Assembly (NCBI GenBank): GCA_034509425.1
Contig: JAVTVJ010000072.1
Coordinates: 6,290,501 to 6,354,500, forward strand
DNA length: 64,000 bases
Direction of reading: 5' to 3'
From: Eopsaltria australis
Lineage: Eukaryota; Chordata; Aves; Passeriformes; Petroicidae
Shown here: one piece after another, positions 36,001 through 47,000 of the stretch
Numbering within the stretch: position 1 is the first letter of the stretch
Layout of the letters: every line of letters begins with the position of its first letter
Notes under the pieces: generated by a model
Database searches by the model: none
What the model was told of the DNA's origin: nothing
The model's input: only the letters and a program-made list of their open reading frames with translations
Translations under genes and position numbers: made by a program

Positions 36001-38087
36001 ACAAGTATACAATCTAAGAAAAGAGGATTGTGGACAACTCAGGAGAAAATAGTGAATTCATCCCCTTTTGGTGGAAAGGGACATCCCAAAATGAGAGCAA
36101 CTCTGTCAACAGTTGTAGTGCTGTAGCAATTTGAACCAGACCCATGTACATCTGCAAAAATAATTTGTGCAGCAGCCACTGGAGGGGTAATAAAGATTTT
36201 TTTTTTTAATCCAGTCATTGGTAGAATGAATGGATATTGTCAAAAGAACCCCTTTCCTGTATTAAAAATAAGCATGTCTTGCTTCAGCTTCTGCAAGACA
36301 CAAATGCCCCAATCATTTCCCCTTCCTTTCTGGAACTCAGAACAGGCTTTCAAAGGCAAAACAAAGAAGTTCAAATTCTAGTGAGACCTGTGGAATGCAG
36401 CTCATAGTGAGTATTATACAGGGGGTCTTCAGGCAACCAGGAATTTCCTCTGGAAAGTGAAAAACAACTCTCATTTGAAGAAATAAATTTAAATAAGCTG
36501 AAGGTGAAAATGTTGGAGTTTGGAATGGGCTTTGTTAATGGTCTAGAGGGACAAAAGCTGAGAGAGAGGAACTGCTGCCCATCACGGCTGTTAAGGCATT
36601 CTGTTATTTTGCCTTGTGGTGTGGAGTTTTGTGGCTCAGCCAGTTTCAAACCCAAGGAAGTATCTCTATTCCCTGCATCAAATAGGACTACTCATGTCTT
36701 TGAGAGAACATTTGCAGGACTCAGACTGCAAATGGTGTGGCTGCCTGCAGTGGAAGTGCATGAGAGCAGGTAGAGGCACAGTCTGCTATGGCACGTGCTT
36801 TCCACACAGGACTGATGGATGTTTCTTGGGCACAAAGGACTCACAGACAGCAGGGGACGTGTGTGGCTTTAGTGTCTCCATTGTATGAACTAAAACCTTG
36901 AGGCTAAATGCCCTCTTGAAGAACTTTGGAGATCAGGTTTGTGGTCTTGTGCAAGGTTTCTGTTGCAGAGGAGGTGTAGCTGGTCCTGAAGAAGGCTTGC
37001 CCTTGTATGTAGGTGGTTGTTTGCCTCTGAGCACCACACAGATTTTCCTGAGAGATCTGGCTTTCACCTGTCAGTGTAGTCCAGAAGGGAGGAAGGGGAC
37101 AGCACTATTTGGGATCCAACATCATCAGTCTCAAGTCTTCAAACATTCTCATGTGCTTGCAGCATGGAAAGCTGGCATGTTAACACTCTTAAATTAATAA
37201 GCCCCAAAGTAGCAAAATAGCAAGGTGATTAGTGCAAATACTTTTTAAAAGGCTGCTACTTTATCAAAAGTGCTTTGGGGAAGAAGAGGGTTTCCTGGGA
37301 AGAATGTTTTCTTGAGCATCAAATGCAAGTTATTCCCCGTTGTACTGTGTTTTGAGCTCTGGAGATGATGTGTGGGTTTGCCCTTTGCACAAACAACCTT
37401 CAGCTGCATGTTTGCCCTCCGTGCCCACCCTCTCCTCTGGTGTCCAGCACAGCATCTGTCACCCGCTCACTGATCCTGCCTTGCACACCCTGCCTTTAGT
37501 TCATTTCTAATCAGTTGCAGGGAGGAGGGAATCCTGTGTTTGGCAGTGCTTGTTTCAATTCTGTTTGATTTTGCTCAGCTCCCATAAAATTGATCCCGAA
37601 GGGCCCTGTCCATTGCATCAGCTTGCTGCTTGCTTTCAGCTTCCATGCCTTTGCTTGCTTGCAGGCAGTCACCCAAGAGCAAAGTCAAACAAACTAGGCT
37701 ACCAGGAGGCCAGCCAGAGGCTGTTCTTGCAAAAGAAATTTCACCCATCTTACCCAGAAAAGGGTGGGGAAAGAGACAAATTCTCTATTAAACTGCTGGC
37801 CAAGGGACATCCTGAATACTCCTGTCTCCCTTTTGAAACAAATATAAATAATTTATTTTTGTTATGGGGGTGGAGGGACCTGTTATGGACACAAAAATTT
37901 TACTGCTTGTAGTTTCAATCTAAATTTCAGCTGCCAGCATTTCAGGGCTATGTAACAGCCAAAGCAGAGAAAAAAACCCAAAAATAAAATAACCAGAAAT
38001 TTAACATTAAAGCTGCAAAACTGAAACATTCACAAGCTAAAGAAAGTCAGATGTAAAGGTGCTGAAGGTGTTATGGTGAAGCTGTGT
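33001..38087. other. Non-coding stretch, nothing recognised
   Basis: No gene recognised. Frames overlap on both strands at 36371-37200 without recognisable domains or convincing splice junctions. Poly(T) runs of about 10 bp occur near 35286 and 36197. Confidence 0.6.
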
Positions 38088-38283
38088 TCTTTTTCTTTTC
38101 TTTTCTTTTCTCTTTTCTTTCTTTTCTTTTCTTTTCTTTTCTTTTCTTTTCTTTTCTTTTCTTTTCTTTTCTTTTCTTTTCTTTTCTTTTCTTTTCTTTT
38201 CTTTTCTTTTCTTTTCTTTTCTCTTTTCTTTTCTTTTCTTTTCTTTTCTTTTCTTTTCTTTTCTTTTCTTTTCTTTTTTTCTT
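38088..38283 (+). repeat. Long (TTTTC)n / (AAAAG)n pentanucleotide microsatellite
   Basis: About 195 bp of nearly pure TTTTC on the plus strand (AAAAG on the minus strand). Irregular units lie near 38109-38123, and one 7-bp interruption (CTCTTTT) lies near 38221, between a pure block of about 20 copies and a second of about 10. The tract is entirely pyrimidine on one strand with mirror symmetry, so it can form triplex (H-) DNA. The lysine/glutamate and phenylalanine/serine/leucine open frames that cross it on both strands are repeat artefacts. The flank continues pyrimidine-rich to about 38320 and ends in a short TG run. Confidence 0.97.
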
Positions 38284-40285
38284 CTAGTCCCTTCTCTTTG
38301 CTTCTCTTTTCTTCTCCTTTTGTGTGTGTGTGTTGCTATACATTTTGACAGTCTTCTCTTAATGAAATAAGGCACATAATCTCATTTGCGTTTCTTTAAC
38401 TTGTGGTCTGCTCCTCTTCTGGTCTGGGTAGATATTACCAAGGGAAGGAATGGGAGCAGAGAAGATGCTGCCCACCTGCACAAGTGCAGTGCCACAGTGC
38501 TCCCCAGGAGCTGGTGCCAGCAAGCCCCGCTCAGCTCTTGGCACACACAGCAGTAGCACAGTGCAGGCATGAGAGCAGGGAGGGATTGGAGCAGGCTCCT
38601 TGCATGTTGAAGCTGCTGGAGAATTTAGCTGCCAAACACTGGCAAATTTTCTATTAAGCCTGTGGGATTTTTTTAACTTTACAACTTGACCATGTTTTTA
38701 TATATTTTTGTTTTCCACATTGATGGTATAAGTGCCATCTGTGAGACCATGGCAATCCTTCTGTCAAATTTTACATTCCTATTCTAAGCAAAAGCGCCAC
38801 AGTTTTTCAATGGAACTGTTGTTTATTTCTTTTTTCACTTGGACAAAAAGATGTCTTTCTTCAATTTTCCTTGGGAGTGGAACTGTTCTAGCTGAAACTT
38901 CAAATAAAATAATTCTGAAGCAGTATCATGGAAAACTTCAGACTGAGCCATTTTGGTGTGATAATTTTAAAAGCAATGATAAAACAGAGGCCTTTCTTCA
39001 AGAAAAAGTTTTTGAGTTCTATCTGCATTGCCTATGTTTAGGGAACATGGGGTGATAGGGCTTTTTAGAGAATCCTGTGCAAATGTTCTCCCATTTGTTG
39101 TGGGAATAACACCAATTTCACCTCAAATCCTGCCGCTGGTTGGTATGGACGGTCAAGAGCTCTACAGCCCTCAACTTCTTCAGGGGTATTGAGTACATTT
39201 AAATACAGACAACCTTTCCTGATGTCAAGAGCAGGAAAGACTAATGTCTATATTCATCCCCCAGTTCCCAAAGGATAGTGTCAGGATGAGATCACCCAGG
39301 TGTTCTGTACTGACCTTGGCTGTGGCTTGGTGACCTTCATCAAGTCCTGTGACAGCACTGAGCCTGAGCAATCCCTGTCAACAACCCAGAGCTCTACACA
39401 GTCCTGCCCTCTCTGCTTGGAAAATTCCCTTGGCTTTGCTTCCTCTAAAACTTTTTAAAGCTCCACAGAGACTGTAACTCCAATGGCTCAAGTCAGCAAA
39501 CCCACGCTGTTCATCCATCCCCAAACACATTGCTCATTTTGAGAAAGAAAATGGAATTAAGAGCTTCCTTTAATATATGAATATATATTTTAAAAAGCAA
39601 AAATAAGGAAACAAGCATTTGAGGCAAGCTGAAAATATATTTTGCCTTTTATTGCCTCTGCTTGGATCAAACCATTTAGACCAATATTACTCTTTCCAAT
39701 ATATTTATGAGTATGCTGCTGTCCTGGCCCATTTATGACACAGGAAGTGTGTGAGGGGCATGTGCCTCAGAGCCCATTGCCTCTGGAGTCTCTGCTGTTT
39801 GGCCCAAAGAACGGGCTAACGGCCATATTTTCTTTGTCTTCATTCTCATGGAAGTATAAATTGGATTTGAGGTGAAACATCTGGCTTGTTTTGGGTGAAA
39901 GTTGTTTATTTCTTCTTTGCCATTGGTTTTTGAAATTTTTTTCCTTTATTTTCCTAAACTATTGCCCCTTTTTAGAGTAAGGGCCTTATTTGAAGGCACT
40001 TGGATTTTTCTATCTGCTTCAACAAGACCTTGGACCAGGCCCTAGATACCGATACAGATTTCTTTCCACGTCCCTTTGTAGCTGTTCTTTTGTGATTCCG
40101 AGTGGAAATGTCTTGTGCATTTCCTGAAGTGTTTGTTATATCCCTTCCTACTGCATGTGAACATATGCTTCCTTATTCATGAATGTTCTATTCATGCCAG
40201 CAGCATCCTAGATATTATACAAACATTTTTGGGAGTTTGGATGGATCATTTCTCCAGGAGACAGAGACTGTGGCAGACTGAGGGA
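38284..40285. other. Non-coding stretch, nothing recognised
   Basis: No gene recognised. A short GTGTGTGTGTG lies at about 38322-38332, and AT-rich sequence lies at 39568-39600. Confidence 0.55.
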
Positions 40286-40325
40286 AAAGAGCTGCAATGC
40301 TGATTTTAATGCATTGCAGCACTTT
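40286..40325. repeat. Near-perfect hairpin, 15-bp stem, 10-nt loop
   Basis: GCTGCAATGC (40291-40300) and GCATTGCAGC (40311-40320) are perfect reverse complements around the loop TGATTTTAAT. The stem extends through one A-A mismatch with AAAG and CTTT on either side. It is shorter than a usual vertebrate microRNA precursor stem (about 22 bp or more). It could be a short structured element, a chance palindrome, or the symmetrical end of an old transposon. Confidence 0.6.
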
Positions 40326-42719
40326 GTATACAGAAATACAAAAGAGACTGCATTTTATTAAAATCTCTACCAGACTATTAAGAGTTCAAAATATGCAAGA
40401 AATTATGTCTTCCAAACCTGCATGTTATCTACTGCTTGAACAAGTTCCACAAGGATGTTCCCATGGCCCAAGTGACCAGGACAGCAGCATTACAGACTGA
40501 ACTTCTTCCTTCCTAAACTGCAGGCTTTGGACAGAAATTAACATTTAATACCAGCACTACGGGCTGACAGTCTCTGGCATGCAATTTGCCTACAAACCTA
40601 GGGCTGAAGAAATTTTTCTTTTGCTTCAAACAATGGCATCCTCTACATATTAGCAAAAAAATAAATCTTGCATGTCTGGTATTCAGAATGGCTTTCTACA
40701 TCCAGTATTTCTACTGGAAGACACTGATTCTACTTAAACACTAACCTTCAGCCAAATTTGGTTTAAATTTGCCTTGGCATTCAGTCAATAGTAGGGTGGA
40801 TGGACACACTCTTAGGCGTGTATTGCTCTGCCCATACAAGGATTCCTTTCTTTGGGGGGCAGAGGAGCGCCAGAAAGCCTTGAAATATAGGTATTTCACT
40901 GGATATTTTTGAAATCCAATGCTGTTGAGCCCATTTTGCATCTTGCCCAAGTTTCCCATCTGCCATGTGTACACACACTAGCAACTCACATTTTGTGGCA
41001 GCTTTGAGAATGGCTCAGCTGCAGGACCTTTCACCTCTGCCCACCTGCCCTCTCTTCTCTATTTATGAACCTGGAAAACTGTCAGTGTTATTTTAAAATG
41101 TCTTGCAACTTGACTTTGTTTACACTAGTTCTCCCACTGTCTCAGAACAGAGCTTAGGGTATAACCCTGCATTTATACACTTATTCTGCTTTTGCTTCAT
41201 CTGTGCACATTTTCATCTCTCTGCTTTTAGCCATTCGGCATATCCTCCTTGTCTCCTCCCCCTGCACACCAAAGTGAAGTGTCAATATGGTTTCCAGTTT
41301 CTCCTTACCTTCAAGGTAAGGAAAATTTAGTCTAAATTAGTAGAACTGACTGTCAAAATCAGACTTGGTTTCTAAATCAGTTGTTAAAATTCTGTTCTAG
41401 GGGGCTTTTCTCTCTGTGCTGGTTCACTCATGGGCTCTTTCTGTCTTCTAAGAGTAGCTCTGAAGCCTTGAACCCCAGTCTTCCAGCTCCAGCTTTTAGC
41501 CTTTTTCCTGTATTCCATCCCCTCCTGGTGAGCCAGCAGATCCTCGTCTGATGTTGTAAATCCATGTAGGGTCTCTCTTTACTCATCTGAGTGTGAAGCC
41601 TCCTTTCTTGTTCCTCTTTATGTAGCTAAGGAACCATTTCCTATCTGTGCAAGCCTCATTCAGGGGTGTAGCTTACACGACTTCTCTGGAGGTTTAAAGA
41701 ACCAGAACAATCCTTTGTAACCTGTAAAGATTTACTCCTGTAACAGACACATTCCCAAAAGCTGCAGTGGATCAAATCGCCAGTAGGAATACCTGCAGGT
41801 TTTGCCATTGTTCTCTATTGCCAGGCTAGCAATGTTCAAGGGAAAGAAAATCATTATGCACTTCAAAGTGAGTCAGTTCAGTGGGAGTAAACGCTTGCAG
41901 AATATTCTGTCCCTTCTTCCTTGCCTGTCAGCATAAGTGAAGCCTGGAGGAAATTTCTAGACCATGTGGAAATCTAGCAGTCAGGTCTATGTGGAAAGAT
42001 CAGTTACATTTTCACATAAGCCTTTGGTTTATTCACTACTTTCTTTGTGCAGACTGTAGGATTTCCCTGTCTTTCTTGGTTTTGACCCAGGTGTACCAGA
42101 TGCAATAATTGAACCCTAGGTTGTGGAAATTCATATAGTTTTGTAGTAGGAGGTATCAGCAGAAAGCAGTGGCTGGAGCTGCCTTGCCAGCCACTGTGAT
42201 AGGAAAGCCCTTTCTCTGCACAATGCTATTGGGTTTCCTAGAGTAACGCACTGAGGTAGGGCATCCTCAGGAGTGCTCATGAGCATCTGGTTTTAGGAAA
42301 ATAGCAATTTCCATCCTATTTGTCCCAATCAAGACATTTATTTTTAAATAATTTCCCTCTTTCTTGGCTTTAAGTCCATCTGGTTTTGTTTCCTATGTTC
42401 AGAGGATCTTATAGGAGGAAGTGAGTGGTCATCCAGCTAAAATAACACCATGCTGTCACACCATCTGACTGTTTTCTGAGATCCTCCCAAGCATATTGCC
42501 CAAAAGTGACCTCCAGACTACTTATGTGCTAGTGGGGATTAAATGTTCAGACAAAACGTGTGAGCAACAGATGAAGCTGCATTGTAAGAAGCTGTTCTCC
42601 AAGGACATTCCTCCACTTGTCTCTTGAACAAGATGTGAAACAACATCTGGACTTGGATTTTTGTCACATGTCTTTAAACATGCTGACATTTGACTTCAGT
42701 TAATCAGTGACACATTCTG
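40326..42719. other. Non-coding stretch, nothing recognised
   Basis: No gene or repeat recognised. All frames are under 80 codons. Confidence 0.6.
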
Positions 42720-42910
42720 ATAGCTCCTACCAGCTAAGGATTTTATTTATATTTACGATTGTATTTATTGTCTATTAATAAAGTACTGCATAATAACTCA
42801 AACCACATTTATTAAGGCTGTTGCAATTATGTAACAGGCTATTATGCTTCTAATACTTAGCTGGAACCAGTCAATTACATATGAATTAAAGAAGTTTTCT
42901 AGTTTACTAA
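42720..42910. promoter_or_regulatory. AT-rich block, candidate conserved enhancer-like element
   Basis: Within about 190 bp it holds fork-head-like TATTTATTG, homeodomain words (TCTATTAATAAAG, CAATTACATATGAATTAAAG) and a C/EBP- or PAR-bZIP-like TTGCAATTATGTAAC. It has no open frames and no microsatellite. The clustering of distinct site types is more than bland AT-richness would suggest, but there is no conservation evidence in hand. Confidence 0.3.
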
Positions 42911-43084
42911 GCAGCCAGGAGTTGTTAGCATGGATTTGTTGTTGGTAACCAGAACAACCTCATGCTCTGGAAATGATGTTTTTCCTAGGTGACAGCTGCC
43001 CACAATTTTGGCTCACCTTCTCCTTCTTGACTTGTACAGAACACCTGGAAAAGGAAGATGAGGAAAGGCAGGGAGCAGAGGTTG

Positions 43085-43190
43085 GGACAGAATGCTGAAA
43101 ACAGACTGGCCCAAGATAACACAGCAGGAGCTCTGAGGTGGATCAACATGTGAACATGGATCTCCTGAAGTCATACTCTCATTTCACATT
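43085..43190 (+). mobile_element. MIR-like core-SINE relic, 3' part
   Basis: ACTGGCCCAAGATAACACAGCAGGAG, followed by TGAACATGGATCTCCTGAAGTCATACTC, matches in order the MIR-family segment 'gacttgcccaaggtcacacagc...gaacccaggtctcctgactcccagtc'. The upstream core (the 'gaggaaactgagg' part) is reduced to GATGAGGAAAGGCAGGGAGCAGAG at about 43056-43081. Confidence 0.55.
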
Positions 43191-43298
43191 GCCTGGTACT
43201 GAAGGTGGAAATCCTGCCCCTGCTGCCATCCCACACCCCAGGGGAATCTCTTAACTGCCTGGCAAGTGTTCCCCTGTGGTGAGGGAGTCTGTTCTTAC

Positions 43299-43322
43299 AA
43301 AAAAAAAAAAAAAAAAAAAAAA
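43299..43322 (+). repeat. Poly(A) run, 24 bp
   Basis: The longest homopolymer in the window. I see no retrocopy body ending here, and no target-site duplication pairing with the CTTTGAAAGG that follows it. It is treated as a simple repeat, and it distorts two minus-strand frames that cross it. Confidence 0.9.
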
Positions 43323-43799
43323 CTTTGAAAGGCCTTTTTTTCTTTTCCACCTTAATATGGAAAGGGAACATTTATGAAATCTCAGTTTCATGGGGTGGAA
43401 AATTGCTTCTCTCTCTACTCTAGAGCAGATTGATAAAAGACTCATGATAGCAATTGAATGCTGGGGGGGTTGATCTGTGCAGCTGTGCATAATCCTTATT
43501 ATTTTTACAAGTCACTGGAGGCATTTGGTAGGGTCAACATAGTAAGAAATCTGGACCTGAAAGTGAAACACAGTGTCTGTCAGAGGGGCCAGATTTTAAT
43601 TGGAAACTAAATTTCGTTTTGGAGGAAGAGGAAAATACCACACTTCTAATGAGATCCAGGGCACTCCAAAAAGCAGCCTGCAAGGAATATTTAAATAAAA
43701 AGTCCTTTTTAGAAAGACCTTTTGTAAATGACTCCTAGATACTGTAGGCAGATAAATGCACTTGAGCTCATTTCTCACAAATGAGAAACCACATATAAA

Positions 43800-44080
43800 A
43801 CATGCTGATGACTTAAAGTAAGATTTTGAGAGTTGTTTTAACTTTAACCAGGAAAAGTTGATTATTATTTTTCAAACTGCTTAGAGAAGCTAAGGTTTTA
43901 TTTTTTTAAATATTCAGAAGAGAATTATTTTTATAAGTGGAAAGCAAGGGCCAAATTAATTGTACATGAAAAAATTGAGTTTTCATTAGATGCTCAATTA
44001 AGAGACTAATTGAGGGGACGCTTTTTTGTTTGGATTTCTTATTTCTTTTTTAAGTTTAGATTTCTGCACCTTGAAATAAT
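43800..44080. promoter_or_regulatory. AT-rich block, candidate conserved non-coding element
   Basis: Includes CCAAATTAATTGTACATG, CATTAGATGCTCAATTAAGAG and ACTAATTGAGG within about 70 bp, with repeated CAATTA/TAATTG cores. No open frames. Enhancer-like texture only. Confidence 0.25.
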
Positions 44081-47000
44081 TCAGGCCGTTCAAAACACAG
44101 TACAAATGTTGCTACTTACAAACAAGCTTTTAGAAGTGTTAGTGAGGATTTCATTTTGATATTTTGCTCAAACCAGGTGAAACTGTGAGCTTGGGTTTTG
44201 ATCCTAAATAGTCATTTGGTGAGGACAGAGATTTTGTGCATTGTGCATTGCAACAGCACAACAGGGATGAGGGCCTAGGAGGAAAGGATGATGGGTTCCT
44301 GCCTCTTCCAGCATGCAAGACCCTTGATACAACCTGGGAAAGGGAGAAGGGTGCAGTGATCCTACGATGAACAAAGCCAGAATTCACTACCTAAAGGAGA
44401 AAAGGAGGCAGAGACGAGATTTAGCTTTCCTATTACACTAAGTGTACTTAAATATCTTAAGTAAGCTGAAAGTCCTTTTAGTTGAAGGATGAGGATGACA
44501 TTCCTCCCTTCCTCCCCGTCTACTATTCCTAACCTGTGGCCTCAGCTGATCTGCTCAATAGCAGAGCCTTGAAGTCAGAGATCTCAGAAGAGAAATGATG
44601 GTATGTGAAAGGATGCAGGCACCCCTGTGGTGTCCTCGTGTGGTAATTAAAACTAAGTCGGGGCTAAAAAGATTAGTAACCAAGTCCAAGAGGAAAAATT
44701 GGGTGAGGAGGAGTTAAAAATGTCTCTCTCTTTCTCACTTGTGAAAGTGCAAGGCTGATAAAATAAACAAATCTGTTGAAATCAGGCATTTCAAGCCAGA
44801 GACTGGTCATTCCAAACTCTACGGGGAATAAGGGCAATACCTGTCTCCATACCACACATCAAATCACACTTGGCTGTTTTTCAATTGGGCTGCCCCTGAT
44901 TCCAAATTGAGTGGGTTATCACTGTGTGAAGGGGCATGGCACAACCCCAAACCCCCTGAACTAACAGATTCACAGTAACTTCTTTTGCAGCTGGGTCAAC
45001 TTTGTCTGCACTCTGGGTGAGAGGGCAAAAGGTTAAATAGAGGAGATGAGAGGAGAGAAGAGAAAAATAAATGATACATGAAGAAACCATATTTTTGCCT
45101 TCCCTCCAGCATATATCAGTGGATAATGAAATTTTTCAACTGATTAGATGCCCCATTGGTTGGAAAATTTGGAAGCAATCATGCAATTATATCGCAAAAC
45201 CTCAGAGTCATGTACATTCAGCCAAATAGAGAAACCAACCATTAGCAAAAATAGAGAGAGAGAAGAAAAAAGACTATTTATATTGCAATACTGGTCCTAA
45301 AAAATGGAAAAGAAAACACAATGGAAAATTTTCTGCAAACAATTAAAGGAGGGGGAGAAGGCTCAGGATGGGTCTGGTGTTTCAGGATAAATATAGAATT
45401 TATAACATAGTAAGAGCTGTTTTTAGTGGGCCTTAATTGAAACTACATTTCTTGCCCCTCTACTGCTGCATCCTGGTGCTGCAGTCCGTGAGAAAAAGAG
45501 GGACTGGGTGACTTTCCTAGTAAGGGACTGATACATCTCACCAGAGAAGACAATGATTGGCAATGCTCTTTGCAAGCACTTGGGGCACTTTTCTAAACAG
45601 GGGCATGGACTTGTGCTCTGCTCCACGCCACAAAGTCTCTGCTTATGACAGGCACTGCTCAGCCCCCATCAGCTCCAGGAGCCATCTGACACACAGAGTT
45701 TTGCTAAATGAAGTCAGTTGCCTGAACTAATGCTTGTTTCTTTTTCTTTTACTACTAAGAGGGTGACAGGATGAAGGGAAACAATGCTTTTGTGCATGCC
45801 AAATCACCTAGACAAGGACTCAGAAACACAATGCTTTCATTGGCACGAAGATGGAGTAATTTGGGGGTTGAAATCTGACCCCACAGAAATCTCAGTAACA
45901 TCGTTTTGGTCTTGGGGATTAGAAACTGACTTCAGCATTTGCAGCCTCTGTCAACAGCCTCCTTTCTTTCCAGCTGCCCACTCTCTCTCCGGGGTCTCTG
46001 GGCATGACCTTGCAGTGAAGGCTGAGGTGACATCTACAAGGGAGCTGTGCACCAGTGCTGGAATGGTGTGAGTGGCAAATCATCAGAGCAAGATCAGCAG
46101 CAACTGAAGAAGGGGCAGGTGTCTCCAGCATGCTCTGTAGCAAACGGAGGACCACATCAACTTCTCAGAATCCAGGATTCTTCCTTAGCTTAAAGCCTAT
46201 GATGGAGCCAGTCACTGATTAATATCTGGGATCTGGAATCTGATCCAAGTCCACCTCTTTAGTCTTCTTTTTCCCCTTTGAATGGACTTCAAATCAATTT
46301 TAAATCCTTTTCCACTGAGGGACAAAAAGGAAGAGAGAGGCCAGGATGGAGTGGGTAGAGGAATTAAAAGGAATGTTGTCATATTGTTGGCACATATGAA
46401 TGGGGAAAATTGTTGAGGTGACACAAACCATAAATTGAACCTGAACTAGCTACTTATCTGATTTCTTTACCTTGTCCCCATCCTGAATGTGACAATTGGT
46501 TTCTTCCCACAGGGGAATTCCATCCCATACTCCCTGCTGGGACTGGAAATGGTCCACTAGGTTTGATGTCCCAGTACTATTCTATTAATGGAAGAAAAGT
46601 GTCCTTTCCCCTTGGCATTACAGATATGTGGCATTCATGAAAAACTACAAATGCTTTTATTATTTAATACCATTATTTTCCAAGATAAAAAGAAAATATT
46701 TGGCAATTCCATGCTTGTTGGTGCTGTGGTTTGATCTCGTTCCCCAGAAAAGTGGGAGCTGTTCTTTGGATTCTGCAAAGCCTCCTGGGGTGAGGGGAAA
46801 TTGGTGGCTCTTTGGGAGCTTCCTGGAATGTGAAATGCTATTTAGCATGGTTTTATGTCCTCAGAGGCTTGGGAACTCCAGTGTCTCAAAGGCCTAGGGA
46901 ATGCCAGGGAAGGATGGACAATTAGATGGGTTAAAAAGGGGAACACATTAGAAGTATATTCAGATCAGAAACTGCAGGAGAATAGTTACATTCTTTGCCT

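Noticed and set aside
38037..38375. Lysine/glutamate-rich and phenylalanine/serine/leucine-rich proteins on both strands
   Set aside because: Pure translation of the TTTTC/AAAAG microsatellite; it stays open in several frames because the unit contains no stop codon in those frames.
40286..40325. MicroRNA gene
   Set aside because: The paired stem is about 15 bp, too short for a standard precursor, and no known mature sequence is recognised.
43299..43322. Poly(A) run as the tail of a processed retrocopy
   Set aside because: No gene-like body upstream and no target-site duplication pairing with the flank.
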